Notes: generated by a model not told the origin, from the sequence alone. DNA of 64,000 nucleotides from Bacteroidales bacterium (GCA_030589895.1 JAUUZQ010000006.1:1-64000), one strand, 5' to 3'. Shown: positions 28,351-39,773, counted from the first letter of the stretch. Translations and numbers: made by a program.

Positions 28351-31300
28351 ATGAAAAAGCTCTTCTTGCTTTTGATGTTCATTCTCTGCATAGCAACGCT
28401 GAATGCTCAGAATCAACAAAAAACGATCACTGGAACTGTACTCGACACAGAGGGTATGGAAATGATCGGGGTATCTGTAATGGTTAAAGGAACTGTTATC
28501 GGTGAGATAACAGATTTCGAAGGAAAATACAGCATTACGGTTCCGGGCGATGCTGAAATCCTTGCCTTTTCCTATATTGGCTACGTACCGCAAAACATTC
28601 CAATTGGAAACAATACAGTCATTGACGTAACCCTCGAATCGGACTTGCTCGGATTGGAGGAGGTTGTTGTGATTGGTTATGGCTCTGTGAAGAAAAGAGA
28701 CCTTACAGGGTCGGTGGGAAGCGTTGCCTCAGAAAGGTTGACACAGCGTGGTAGTACAGCAGCTGCGGAAGCCCTGCAAGGTCAGATCGCTGGTGTGAAT
28801 ATATCGAGATCATCAGGTCGTTCCGACGTGGGCTTCGATATTACGATCAGGGGTAAAAACTCCATCGGTGGAGGATCGCCATTGTTTGTTGTTGACGGAC
28901 TTGTTGTTGAGAACATTGATTTTCTGAATCCGAATGATATTGCAAGGATGGATGTATTGAAAGATGCTTCATCCACTGCCATCTACGGATCCAGAGGTTC
29001 AAACGGTGTGGTGATCATCACTACGAAGGGTGCAGGTGAGACAAGAGAAAGGATCTCTGTGAGTTATGATGGATATTATGGTGTAAGGACTCCTGCACAC
29101 AAACCAAATATGATGGATGCAACAGAGTGGCTAAACTATCGGATCGCAGGTGCTCAGGGCAACGACACCGAGCCCTTCTCAGGAGATGTATTTGGAGGCT
29201 CCAACCAGGTAGTACCGGTAACAGGAGAAGACTGGGACCGTGAAATTGAGCGACGCATCCTGGCCGGCGAGACCTATGACTGGCCGGACGAGTTTATGGA
29301 GAACGGGTTTCGTACCAACCATTATATTGCATTGAAAGGCACCTCTGGAAATACCTCTTTCTCAATGACCGCAGGCTACCAGAAAGAGAAAGGCTTTATC
29401 GAAAAGGATTATATGGATAAGTATAGTTTCAGTCTGGACTTGAACCATAAATTGAATGATAAATGGACGCTCGGCGGACAATTCCGCATGGGCTTCAGGG
29501 AGACAGAGGTTGCAGGCGGTAAGAGTATATTGAACTACTACAGGATGCCTCCCATCGCCCTGGCTAAGGATCCGACTGGATGGCTTTACGAAGCTGATGG
29601 ACTGACGATCAATCCTGCACGTATGCTAACCGGATCAGGGAATCCACTTCTTGATCAGAAATATTCCAATAACCAGGACAGGGACCTTGACCTGATCGGA
29701 CGCATCTTTTTTGACTTTAAGCCCGTAGACTGGTTGAGTTTCCGCACAGAGATACTGCCGAGGTTTGCGATGGCCCGTGATGCTTCATGGAAGGGACTCT
29801 GGGCTGACGGTGTTGGCGTGCCTGAAAAAACAAGTGCCGAAGCGTATAATTCACACAGGATCAACGTGACATGGGACAACCGAGTTGTTGCTCGAAAATC
29901 TTTCGGGAAACACACCATCCAGGGAACAGGACTCTTTAGTATTTACGACTACCAGCAGGAATCATTCTCCTTTGAGGTTATGAATCTTCCCCAAAGTACT
30001 TCCTTTTATAATATGGGAGCAGCAGCGGACCGCGTCGTCAGTGAGAGTAGTTATACCATGAACAGACTGGTATCCTATATGGCCAGGTTTAATTACGACT
30101 ATGCACAAAAATACCTCTTAACACTATCCATGCGTTATGATGGCTCTTCAAAATTGGGAGATGGTTACAAATGGGCCTCTTTCCCATCTGCAGCTATTGC
30201 ATGGAGGATATCTGAAGAAGACTTCCTGAAAAATGTTGCAGCCATTTCTACACTTAAAATGCGACTTAGCTATGGCTACACCGGGAACAATAATATTTCC
30301 TCCTTCCAGTCGTCCGTTAGTGCCAATTCACTTTACTACTACGATTTCGGAGGTGTAATCTCCAATGGTATTGGTCCCTCCGGAATTGCGAACAGGGCAC
30401 TGACCTGGGAAAGAACCTCGGAATTAAACTTTGGACTCGATTATGGCTTCCTGAAGGGCCGCATCTCAGGTACGGTCGATCTCTACTCGAAGCTATCGGA
30501 TAACCTGCTGCTCGACCGAAAATTACCAATTCCCATGGGATGGGATATTATGGTGGATAATATCGGATCCGTTAGTAATAAAGGAATTGAACTATCCCTC
30601 CGAACCATTAACGTGAAGAGGCAAAACTTCTCATGGGAAACTGCTTTTATCTTTGCCAGGAACGTGAATGCAGTAGTTGAAACAAATCTTGGCGCTGTAG
30701 ACGATGTTGTCAACGGGCTATTTATCGGTCAGCCTGTTAATGTACATTATAACTATGTGTTTGATGGAATATGGCAGCTTGACGAGATCGAGGAAGCTGC
30801 ACTCTGGGGACGTGAACCCGGAAGCGTAAAGATCAAGGATCTTAGCGGACCGGATGGCGTTCCTGATGGCAAGATTGATGCCCAGTATGACAGGGCGGTT
30901 ATCGGGTCTCCAATACCAGATTATACAGCGAGTCTATTTATGCAAATAACCTTCTGGAATTTCGACCTGTCAGCATCCATCTATACGGAGCAAGGTATTA
31001 TGAAGAAAAGCACCTTCTTTAATGACCTGATCTACAGTAACAGGAATACCATTGTATACGATTACTGGACAACGACGAATCCGTCGAATACTGCACCAAG
31101 TGCATCCGGGACCTTTACTAGTGACGATATTTATTGGGGAAGAAAAGGAGCGCAGCTACAGAACTACAGAAATACTTCCTATACAAGACTTCAGAATGTG
31201 ACCCTGGGATACACACTCCCTGCCAATGTTTCGAAGGCTGTGAATATTTCGAGGCTGAGAATATATGCCAATGTTACAAATCCGATCCTGATCTCGCCTT

Positions 31301-31392
31301 TTGAAGGTCATGACCCGGAGTTTGGAGACAAAGGCGCCAACGACGGCCCAAGTTTTATTACCTATCAGGTAGGTGTAAATGTTAATTTTTAA
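28351..31392 (+). CDS. SusC-like TonB-dependent receptor
   Basis: CarboxypepD_reg-like N-terminus; plug domain EEVVVIGYGSVKKRDLTGSV; DVLKDASSTAIYGSRGSNGVVIITTK. Confidence 0.97.
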   Translation: MKKLFLLLMFILCIATLNAQNQQKTITGTVLDTEGMEMIGVSVMVKGTVIGEITDFEGKYSITVPGDAEILAFSYIGYVPQNIPIGNNTVIDVTLESDLLGLEEVVVIGYGSVKKRDLTGSVGSVASERLTQRGSTAAAEALQGQIAGVNISRSSGRSDVGFDITIRGKNSIGGGSPLFVVDGLVVENIDFLNPNDIARMDVLKDASSTAIYGSRGSNGVVIITTKGAGETRERISVSYDGYYGVRTPAHKPNMMDATEWLNYRIAGAQGNDTEPFSGDVFGGSNQVVPVTGEDWDREIERRILAGETYDWPDEFMENGFRTNHYIALKGTSGNTSFSMTAGYQKEKGFIEKDYMDKYSFSLDLNHKLNDKWTLGGQFRMGFRETEVAGGKSILNYYRMPPIALAKDPTGWLYEADGLTINPARMLTGSGNPLLDQKYSNNQDRDLDLIGRIFFDFKPVDWLSFRTEILPRFAMARDASWKGLWADGVGVPEKTSAEAYNSHRINVTWDNRVVARKSFGKHTIQGTGLFSIYDYQQESFSFEVMNLPQSTSFYNMGAAADRVVSESSYTMNRLVSYMARFNYDYAQKYLLTLSMRYDGSSKLGDGYKWASFPSAAIAWRISEEDFLKNVAAISTLKMRLSYGYTGNNNISSFQSSVSANSLYYYDFGGVISNGIGPSGIANRALTWERTSELNFGLDYGFLKGRISGTVDLYSKLSDNLLLDRKLPIPMGWDIMVDNIGSVSNKGIELSLRTINVKRQNFSWETAFIFARNVNAVVETNLGAVDDVVNGLFIGQPVNVHYNYVFDGIWQLDEIEEAALWGREPGSVKIKDLSGPDGVPDGKIDAQYDRAVIGSPIPDYTASLFMQITFWNFDLSASIYTEQGIMKKSTFFNDLIYSNRNTIVYDYWTTTNPSNTAPSASGTFTSDDIYWGRKGAQLQNYRNTSYTRLQNVTLGYTLPANVSKAVNISRLRIYANVTNPILISPFEGHDPEFGDKGANDGPSFITYQVGVNVNF

Positions 31393-31401
31393 ATCATTAA
31401 G

Positions 31402-33048
31402 ATGAGTATCATGAATAAAATAGGAACAATATTAATGATAGTAGTTTTGATTGGTACCTCCTGTACTGATTTCCTGCAAGAAGACAATAGGTCGACCATA
31501 ACAGTTGACGATTTTTATGCTACCACTGAAGGATATGAGGCCTTGATCAGCGCAAGCTATTCTACCATGAGGGAACTCTATTCAGATATGAACTTTGATA
31601 ATAACAATCAGAAGAACTACTGTTCTCTCCAGGGATTAACCTTGCTGGGAACAGACCTGTTTACAGTAGCCAAAAAGGCTGATCAGAATGATATACTTGA
31701 TGGATATTATCTACTGACACCAGATCATTCGGCAGTTAGCAAGGTTTTTGCGAACTGTTATAAATCCATTCAGATTCACAACCTGGCACTTGCATGGGCT
31801 GAAAAGACAGAGGAATATGAGGAACTACCCCTGCGTGTTGCAGAGGTGCGATTCATCCGTGCTTATATGTATCATCTCCTGCTTGAATTGTACGGAGGGG
31901 TTTCCATTGTTACAGAAGCCTTTGATGCACCGGTTGTGACATTTGAGAGAAATACGGAAGAAGAAGTTTATAGTTTCATAATTGATGAACTGAAAGACGT
32001 AATCGAGGTTTTGCCTGATCAACAATCGGACATTGGAAGGGTAACAAAAGGTGCTGCAAATCACCTGCTGGCGGCCGTATACCTTTCACGTGGCTATACC
32101 TCCTATGCAGCCACTGATGATTTTGTCAATGCAGAGAGCTATGCGACGGATGTTATTGAAAGTGGGAATTACTTCCTGCTACCGGAATATGAAGATGTAT
32201 TTAAGGTTGGAAATGAGATCAATGATGAGATCATTTTTTCAATTCAGTTCGACCAGGCTTCCCTGATTGCAGGTGTGGCAGGGCATAACTGGCCTGCTAC
32301 ATTCGGACTGCATGCTTCAACCGATGCAGGCTGGCCATACAGGAACGGACAGGTGAGGCCTACGGATCGATGCTGGCTTCAATATCATCCTGATGACGAG
32401 CGCTTTGAAGCATCATTCATGACAACACAATACGATCCTTATTATGACAAATACGATGAATCAAAACCTGATGAAGAAAAGGTGATTACCCATGTCTTTC
32501 CCCATCCTTCCATCGAAGAGGATCCACTTAATCCATCTCCAGAGAACTACTATTTCCTCGCAGATTACACGGTATTTGTACCGGTGCCTGAAGATTGGGA
32601 AGATGGAGATTTCCCCTGGATACGCAAATTTGATGACCCAACAGCTGTGACACAATATGATCATAGCCGTGACATTTTCATTTTCCGTCTGGCTGAAACC
32701 TACCTGCTTCGTGCAGAGGCAAAGATACAGCAGGGAGCATCCGGCGATGATGACATTTACGCAGTGCGATCACGCAGCTGGGATGTGATGCCTGTAAATG
32801 CAGATATCGATACCATCCTGGATGAACGTGGCAGGGAGTTGCTGGGAGAAGGAAAACGATGGATGGACCTTCGCAGAACGGGGAAGCTCATCGAGCGTGT
32901 CAGTGTGCACAATCCAACGGTACTTCGCTACCTGGATGAAGGATATGAACCTTTCGGAGAATCGGATGGCAAGGCACTCAGACGCCCTATTCCTACAGAT
33001 GTGATTATAAGAGATCTGGGTGATTACGGTCAGAATATTGGTTATTAA
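31402..33048 (+). CDS. SusD/RagB-like outer membrane lipoprotein
   Basis: Lipobox GTSCTDFL; RAYMYHLLLELYGG; ERGRELLGEGKRWMDLRRTGK. Confidence 0.96.
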   Translation: MSIMNKIGTILMIVVLIGTSCTDFLQEDNRSTITVDDFYATTEGYEALISASYSTMRELYSDMNFDNNNQKNYCSLQGLTLLGTDLFTVAKKADQNDILDGYYLLTPDHSAVSKVFANCYKSIQIHNLALAWAEKTEEYEELPLRVAEVRFIRAYMYHLLLELYGGVSIVTEAFDAPVVTFERNTEEEVYSFIIDELKDVIEVLPDQQSDIGRVTKGAANHLLAAVYLSRGYTSYAATDDFVNAESYATDVIESGNYFLLPEYEDVFKVGNEINDEIIFSIQFDQASLIAGVAGHNWPATFGLHASTDAGWPYRNGQVRPTDRCWLQYHPDDERFEASFMTTQYDPYYDKYDESKPDEEKVITHVFPHPSIEEDPLNPSPENYYFLADYTVFVPVPEDWEDGDFPWIRKFDDPTAVTQYDHSRDIFIFRLAETYLLRAEAKIQQGASGDDDIYAVRSRSWDVMPVNADIDTILDERGRELLGEGKRWMDLRRTGKLIERVSVHNPTVLRYLDEGYEPFGESDGKALRRPIPTDVIIRDLGDYGQNIGY

Positions 33049-33080
33049 TCCTGGATGAAAATTCAGTAATACAGAATACG

Positions 33081-34397
33081 ATGAAAACGAGAAAAAGTTT
33101 ACTAGTCGGAATAAGCATGGTGGCATTCGCTGTGATGGTATTTATTACCGCATGTGAAGAAGACTCCACGGGTCCGGAAACAGTGCCGATCAAAGCAGAG
33201 ATCAAACAGGTTACAGTCCTGAACTCTATTCATACCGTTGTCTTTCATGATGATGTCTCTGAGGACATCGATACGGTTGAAATATCCATTCCATACGGAA
33301 CCGATGTAACCACGCTGGATCTGGATATCATAGTATCCTACTTCGGATCGATCGAGCCAGCAGCTGGTATCACAGACCTGACCGAGCCGGTCACCTATAC
33401 TGTGACCTCAAATTATGAGACCAGAGATGTGCTTGTGATGGCCACCCTGGTTCCTCCTGCGCTGACTTCTTTCTTGCTGACCTCTCCGATAGAACAGGTA
33501 GGCAGGATTGTGAAGGATACTACAGGATTGGCAATGGATACGATCAAGCTTAAGATCAAAGAAGGGATCGACCTTTCAAATTCCAAGATCGTTGTGGAAT
33601 TCTTTGGCGAATCGGTTGTTCCTGATCCTGAAGGGGCTGTTGACCTTGAAGGTGAGAATCCAACCTTAGCGGTGGTGAATAAGGAGTTTCAGACAGTGTA
33701 TGCCATCGACATTGAACGCTATAAGGAGATTAAGTTTACCGGTATTATCTATGATGGAAGCGCACACCCTAATGTGCTCTTACCGGGCTCGATCAGTAGC
33801 GATGATTCAACCATGATTACCATTGAAGATGATGAAAATGCCCTGAGTGGTAAAGTAGCGCGATTCACGAACCTGGTTTACTCAGGCAATACCTCCGGTA
33901 GTGTCAACTTTGCTTTTGATGACTATGAAGAACTTTCTGATCAACCCGAAGAAATTACGGTGATCATGAGAGGTAAGGGTATTCCAACACTGGAGGAAGA
34001 TTTCAGGTACGTTGAAATGAATGTCTACCTGGGTTTCTGGCGATTCCAGTTCTGGGTAGAATGGAATGGTCTGGATGGCACGGATTATACGCAGTTGGCC
34101 TATGAAGATATACCTGCAGGGCTCAATCCGCTTGAATGGAATACCTACCGACTTACAGCGAATGCTATCACAGGGGAAGTTAAAATTTATCTGAATGAAG
34201 ATCCTGAGCCGCTGACTGCAATGTTGCCTCTTTACTTAGGGCCCAGAGATAAAGAAGATTGGAAAGCTTACTTTGGTGATGGCAGCGGTGGCAATGCATA
34301 TGATGGATTGTACGATTACTTCATCATTGAAACAGGTGGAGCATATTCTCCTTCTCAACTGCCGCTGAGTAAGATATTCGGAGAAGAAGAGGAATAA
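33081..34397 (+). CDS. Putative surface glycan-binding lipoprotein (SusE/F position)
   Basis: Lipobox FITACEEDS; Ig-like N-terminal repeats; directly follows susD. Confidence 0.6.
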   Translation: MKTRKSLLVGISMVAFAVMVFITACEEDSTGPETVPIKAEIKQVTVLNSIHTVVFHDDVSEDIDTVEISIPYGTDVTTLDLDIIVSYFGSIEPAAGITDLTEPVTYTVTSNYETRDVLVMATLVPPALTSFLLTSPIEQVGRIVKDTTGLAMDTIKLKIKEGIDLSNSKIVVEFFGESVVPDPEGAVDLEGENPTLAVVNKEFQTVYAIDIERYKEIKFTGIIYDGSAHPNVLLPGSISSDDSTMITIEDDENALSGKVARFTNLVYSGNTSGSVNFAFDDYEELSDQPEEITVIMRGKGIPTLEEDFRYVEMNVYLGFWRFQFWVEWNGLDGTDYTQLAYEDIPAGLNPLEWNTYRLTANAITGEVKIYLNEDPEPLTAMLPLYLGPRDKEDWKAYFGDGSGGNAYDGLYDYFIIETGGAYSPSQLPLSKIFGEEEE

Positions 34398-34412
34398 GAA
34401 GACTTAGAACCT

Positions 34413-34445
34413 GATACCCCGGGCTTAGGTGCTCCGGGGTATTTT
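34413..34445 (+). terminator. Intercistronic hairpin (terminator or processing element)
   Basis: ATACCCCGG-N-CCGGGGTATTTT between the SGBP gene and GH28. Confidence 0.6.
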
Positions 34446-34468
34446 AATACACAAAGAAGAAATTTCCC

Positions 34469-36148
34469 ATGATAAATACATGCCTAAAAAGCCTGGTCTT
34501 GCTTACACTGATCCTGGCATCAGGGTGTAATTCCCAACAGGAGTCAGCTCAGTCTGACCTCGATATGTATCAAGGTGTCGAGTTTGAAATGCCATTAATT
34601 ATAGAACCTGTATTCGCGCATCATTCGGTTTCCATTACAGATTTTGGAGCCAAAGACGATGGACAAACCCTGAATACAGAAGCATTTGAAAAGGCCATAG
34701 CTTTGGTTTCTGAAAAAGGGGGTGGACGGGTAGTTATTCCACGCGGTATCTGGCTGACTGGTCCAATTGTCCTTAAAAGCAATATCAACTTACATGCGGA
34801 AGACGGTGCAATGGTCATTTTCTCCGGTAACAAGGACCTCTATCCTATAATTGATGGTAGTTTTGAAGGTGTAAAAGCTTTCCGTTGTCAATCGCCCATC
34901 TCTGGGAAGGGACTGGAGAATATTGCTTTTACCGGCCAGGGCGTTTACGATGGTTCCGGGGATGCCTGGCGAATGGTGAAGCGTTATAAAACAACTGATA
35001 AGCAATGGAAAGCCCTGATAAAGTCAGGTGGAGTACTGAATGAAGATGAAAGTAGCTGGTACCCTTCCGAAGGCGCACTAAAAGGTCTGGAAGGACCTGA
35101 GATACGTTCTGAGAAGATGGAGGATTATCTGAAGATCAAAGATGCGCTTCGACCTGTGATGCTAAGCCTGGTAAATTGTAATAAGGTTCTATTTGATGGT
35201 CCTGTTTTTCAAAATTCACCGGCCTGGTGTATTCATCCCCTGATGTGTACGAACCTGACGATAAGAAATATTGATGTTAAGAATCCGTGGTATTCTCAGA
35301 ATGGTGATGGACTGGATATTGAATCCTGCACCAACACACTCATCTACAATTGCACCTTTGATGTCGGTGATGATGCGATATGTATTAAATCAGGAAAGGG
35401 TGCCTACGGTCGCGCGCGCGGAATCCCAACAGAAAATACCATCGTAAAAAACTGTATCGTATATCACGGACACGGAGGAGTAACGGTGGGTAGTGAGATG
35501 TCGGGCGGAGTTAAAAATCTTCATGTATCCGGATGTACCTTTATTGGAACGGATGTAGGATTGCGATTCAAAAGTACACGGGGAAGAGGCGGAGTAGTAG
35601 AGAAAATATACATCAGTGATGTGGACATGCTCAATATACCCAGCAAGGCCATTTCATTCAACCTCTACTATGGTGGTCTCTCGGTGTCGGAAATGCTGGC
35701 CCGGGAACAGGAAGACAAGATCGGGAGTGAAGCATATGAAGTAAGCGAGGAGACCCCGCAATTCAAAGACATTCATATTAGGAATATTCGCTGCAAGGGA
35801 GCTTACCAGGCGATCTACCTCCAGGGACTTCCTGAAATGAATCTTGAGAACGTTTACCTGGAAGACATCGTTATGGAAGCGGAGAATGGTTTATTTTGCA
35901 TGGATGCTAACGGGGTCAGTATACATGGGTTAAGCCTGATCAATACGAAAGCTCCTTCACTAACACTATACAATACGAAGAATGTACATATTGAAGATCT
36001 TGTTTTGAATGAGGCAGGAGCAGAACAAATAGCAGTATTTGGAAAAGAAACCAATGACATTAACATTGACTTTAAGGCTGATCTCAAAGAAGGAAAGATC
36101 CTGGAGTTAGGGGAGGAGGTTGATCCAGATGCTGTCAAATTGGAATAG
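34469..36148 (+). CDS. GH28-like polygalacturonase
   Basis: Parallel beta-helix; NGDGLDIESCTNTLIYNCTFDVGDDAICIKSG; GHGGVTVGSEMSGG. Confidence 0.95.
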   Translation: MINTCLKSLVLLTLILASGCNSQQESAQSDLDMYQGVEFEMPLIIEPVFAHHSVSITDFGAKDDGQTLNTEAFEKAIALVSEKGGGRVVIPRGIWLTGPIVLKSNINLHAEDGAMVIFSGNKDLYPIIDGSFEGVKAFRCQSPISGKGLENIAFTGQGVYDGSGDAWRMVKRYKTTDKQWKALIKSGGVLNEDESSWYPSEGALKGLEGPEIRSEKMEDYLKIKDALRPVMLSLVNCNKVLFDGPVFQNSPAWCIHPLMCTNLTIRNIDVKNPWYSQNGDGLDIESCTNTLIYNCTFDVGDDAICIKSGKGAYGRARGIPTENTIVKNCIVYHGHGGVTVGSEMSGGVKNLHVSGCTFIGTDVGLRFKSTRGRGGVVEKIYISDVDMLNIPSKAISFNLYYGGLSVSEMLAREQEDKIGSEAYEVSEETPQFKDIHIRNIRCKGAYQAIYLQGLPEMNLENVYLEDIVMEAENGLFCMDANGVSIHGLSLINTKAPSLTLYNTKNVHIEDLVLNEAGAEQIAVFGKETNDINIDFKADLKEGKILELGEEVDPDAVKLE

Positions 36149-36158
36149 AAGAATACAG

Positions 36159-36200
36159 ATTGGGACTTCTGCATCTCTATTTTGGGAATACTGAATCTAT
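36159..36200 (+). promoter_or_regulatory. PUL operator copy B
   Basis: ATTGGGACTTCTGCATCTCTATTTTGGGAATACTG. Confidence 0.6.
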
Positions 36201-36279
36201 AGGGTAGTGCTGTATTCTCTATATTTACTGAGCTGTTTTTTAACCAAAAACTTAAAACTATTAACTAAACATTTTATCA

Positions 36280-38315
36280 TGAAAAAAATCTTTACCTTAA
36301 TTTTTGTAGTAGTTTGCAGCATAGGACTTCTGCAAGCTCAAACCATACCTTCTGGTGGAAGCATCCAGGAGTTTATTGATGCTGCTGCTGATGGAGCAGT
36401 ACTGGAACTGGAAAGCGGTGGTATTTATACAACGGAAACTCTTTTAATACCAAAATCTATTACACTAAAAGCTGCTGACGGGGCAACGATGCGTCCGGTT
36501 ATCTATATGGAAGAAACGAATGGAATTAATTTCGGGGAGGCAAAAAGTGGAGCTGAAATCATGTTTAAAGGAATTGAATTTGCTTCCTTAGACTCACGCT
36601 ACCTTTGTCGTTTCGCTACAGGTGACTCACTTGCTTATCTGGAATTCACGGATGTTGTTGCGCATGGCTATGACAGGAGTTTCATTAGAGCAAGTGACCC
36701 GGGAATTTTTATTGATTCCATTTTGATACAAGACAGTTACTTCTACAATTTTGATGAAGGAGGTCAAACCTATCGCTTTTTCTATTTTGACAAGGGAGAT
36801 TGTCCGGTGAAGTATTTTAAAGCATCAAATTCCACATTTGTAGGATTTAACAGAACTTTTCTGCAGATTAACTCTCCAGACACGAAAAAAACTGTTATCG
36901 TAGATCAGTGTAACATCCACAGAAGATCAGATAGTAGAGAAGACGATCTGTTTGATATAGATGGTGCTGAAGGTACTAGCTTTAAACTATCCAACTCAAT
37001 CATCTCTTCAATAAAGTTAGCACCCATATGGGATGTGAAGGAAAATGTTGTCGACAGTATAATGAATTGTTTCTATTCAGATATCGAATTTGCTGACAAC
37101 ATGATTGTAAATACCTGGAGCTATGAAACAGCATTCACTGCCACAGACCCTATGTTCAGTAATGCGGCCGCAGGTGCCTTATATTTAGATCCAGCATCTC
37201 CAGCTTTGACAGCTTCAACGACTGGTGGTGCAATTGGAGATTCAAGATGGGTTGTTGCTCCTGCAAATGCTTCCTTGCTCGAGATAACAACGAACGCAGG
37301 CATGATGCCTGCGTTTACGACAGATGTACTGGTCTATAACTTAACAGTTCCTTATGGAACAGCAAGTGTGGATGTTGTTGCAGTTCCGAATTTTGCAGAC
37401 GCAACAGTAGCAGGAACAGGGACAGTGGCTATTAGTTCTGGTTCTGGTACAGCAACACTGGTTGTTACGGGAGGAGATGCATCAGAATTAACCTATACTT
37501 TGAATATAACTGAAGCACTTCCATCAACTGATGCGACACTGAGTGAATTGATACCAGATGTTGGGACGCTTGATCCAGTATTTGATCCTGCAGTATTGAG
37601 CTATACATTGGAAGCTCCAATTGCTACAGACACTGTATTCTTTGACTTCACAGTAGCAGATGGAACTGCAACGGTTGTGGATACAGACACTGTTGATGTA
37701 CAATCAGGAAGCGGCACAGCTACGTTTGAAGTCACCGCCCAGGACGGAACTACTGTCCTTACCTACACTGTAACAATCACAGTGCTTCAGCTATCAACAG
37801 ATGCTACCCTGAGTTCACTGACCCTGGATGTTGGAACACTCAATCCTTCATTTGATGCTGCGGTTGAAGCCTATACCGCTGAGGTTCCAGAAGGAACAAC
37901 TTCAGTAACTGTGGATGCAACTGCAACGGGAGTTGATATTGCCACATTGACAGGAACCGGAGCTGTGGATGTTTCTTCAGGAAGTGGAGCAGCGACCATT
38001 GTTGTTACTGCAGAGGATGGAACTACTACGAAAACCTATACGGTAGATATTACAGTATTGGTTGGTATAGATAATGTTGAGATGGATCTTGCACAGATGT
38101 ATTACAACCATCTGAGCGATCAGTTGATAATAAAGAATTCATCCAATGTTGAGACTGTTGAGATCTATACGATCACTGGTAAGAAGATATTCACTGTGGA
38201 GAACTACCTTAATGAATCCATGGAGATCAGTACTTCGAACCTGATCAACGGTTTATATTTGGTTCGTATGAAGAACAGCGATAAGGGTGTGCAAAGTGGA
38301 AAATTTGTAAAATAA
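36280..38315 (+). CDS. DUF4957/DUF5123-like beta-helix protein with cadherin-like repeats and T9SS C-terminal domain
   Basis: Signal peptide MKKIFTLIFVVVCSIGLLQAQ at 36280; beta-helix region; three DATLSxL repeats; C-terminal T9SS-type sequence. Confidence 0.75.
37293..37315. repeat. 23-bp near-perfect palindrome inside a CDS
   Basis: AACGCAGGCAT-G-ATGCCTGCGTT. Confidence 0.9.
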
Positions 38316-38349
38316 GCCTTCTTTAGAAGCGAGTAATTGAAGAAGATTT

Positions 38350-38382
38350 GGGAGATAGACCACTGGTTTATCTCCCTTTTCC
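38350..38382 (+). terminator. Terminator-like hairpin
   Basis: GGGAGATAGACC...GGTTTATCTCCCTTTT. Confidence 0.75.
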
Positions 38383-38406
38383 AATTTTTAGCATTGACTT
38401 TAACCG

Positions 38407-38440
38407 TTTGGGACGTTTATGTTGCATATTCGGTATACAC
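38407..38440 (+). promoter_or_regulatory. PUL operator copy C (degenerate second half)
   Basis: TTTGGGACGTTTATGTTGCATATTCGGTATAC. Confidence 0.5.
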
Positions 38441-38552
38441 GTACCCTTAATCTTTGCCCCTGTTTTCTTCAAGGGCAGCAGCAATTCAGTATCTTTACCT
38501 GTGGATCGAAAAGGATGACCCATGCATGCATTAAAGCACAGCTAACACAAAA

Positions 38553-39773
38553 ATGAAAATGAAAAAATCAATTTATATTCTAGGAGCGATATTCTTTGCC
38601 TCCATCATGATCATTTCATGCTCCCCATCTCCAAAAAATGATTCAGCAGGAGGCAACGCTGTACCTGAAGCCTGGTCAGTACGAATGGGGGAGACCATTA
38701 TGAAAGACTACCCGGATCTGTGGAAAATCGAAGAGGCAACGAAGATAAAATGGGCTTATGCAAAAGGGCTCTTATGCGATGCCTACCTGGCCCTGTGGAA
38801 TGAGACCGGGAATCAGGATTATTTCTCATATCCGCAGGCCTATGCAGATACCATGATCAATGAAGAAGGGGTCATTTATGGCTACAAGATGGAGGACTAC
38901 AACATTGATAAGGTGAATCCCGGAAAAATGCTCTTCACACTATATGAAGAAACAGGTGATCAACGCTATGAAACCGTAATCCATACCCTGCGGAAGCAAT
39001 TAGATGGCCATCCAAGGACTGATGCAGGTGGATTCTGGCACAAGAAACGCTACCCATCCCAGATGTGGCTCGATGGACTTTACATGGGATCGATATTCTA
39101 TGCCCGGTATGGTACCTTATACAATGAGCCCGAAAGCGTCCTGGATGCTGCCAATTGGATCATTCTTATGGAAGAAAAGGCGAGGGATGAAGAAACAGGA
39201 TTGCTTTACCATGCCTGGGATGAAAGCAAGGAGCAATCATGGGCCAATAAGGAGACCGGGCTATCAGAGCATTTCTGGAGCCGGGGTATGGGGTGGTACG
39301 CCATGGCTCTGGTGGATATCCTGGATTACCTCGACGAAAACTCCAGGAAAGATGAAGTTATTGCCATTGCAAAGAGAACTGCGGAAGCCATCATACAGGT
39401 GCAGGATGATTCTACGGGTGTCTGGTACCAGGTGCTGGACCAGGGAGACCGGGAAGGAAATTACTTCGAAGGATCAGGATCAGCGATGTTTACTTATTTT
39501 CTCTTTAAAGCAGTGAAGCAGGGATACATTGATGAGTCCTATCTGGTGCAAGCAAAGAAGGCCTACGAGGGGATGATCGACCATCTTATAAAGATCCGGG
39601 ATGATGGCGGAGTTGTCATTACACCGGTCTGCGCAGGAGCTGGTCTGGGAGGCGATCCATACAGGGATGGAACATATGAATACTATATCAATGAGGATCT
39701 GCGCGACAATGATCCGAAGGCAGCAGGACCTTTTATACTTGCGAGTATTCTTTATGAAGAACTGGATAAGTAA
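38553..39773 (+). CDS. GH105-like unsaturated glucuronyl/rhamnogalacturonyl hydrolase
   Basis: KWAYAKGLLCDAYLALW; GFWHKKRYPSQMWLDGLYMG; FWSRGMGWYAMALVDILDYL. Confidence 0.95.
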   Translation: MKMKKSIYILGAIFFASIMIISCSPSPKNDSAGGNAVPEAWSVRMGETIMKDYPDLWKIEEATKIKWAYAKGLLCDAYLALWNETGNQDYFSYPQAYADTMINEEGVIYGYKMEDYNIDKVNPGKMLFTLYEETGDQRYETVIHTLRKQLDGHPRTDAGGFWHKKRYPSQMWLDGLYMGSIFYARYGTLYNEPESVLDAANWIILMEEKARDEETGLLYHAWDESKEQSWANKETGLSEHFWSRGMGWYAMALVDILDYLDENSRKDEVIAIAKRTAEAIIQVQDDSTGVWYQVLDQGDREGNYFEGSGSAMFTYFLFKAVKQGYIDESYLVQAKKAYEGMIDHLIKIRDDGGVVITPVCAGAGLGGDPYRDGTYEYYINEDLRDNDPKAAGPFILASILYEELDK

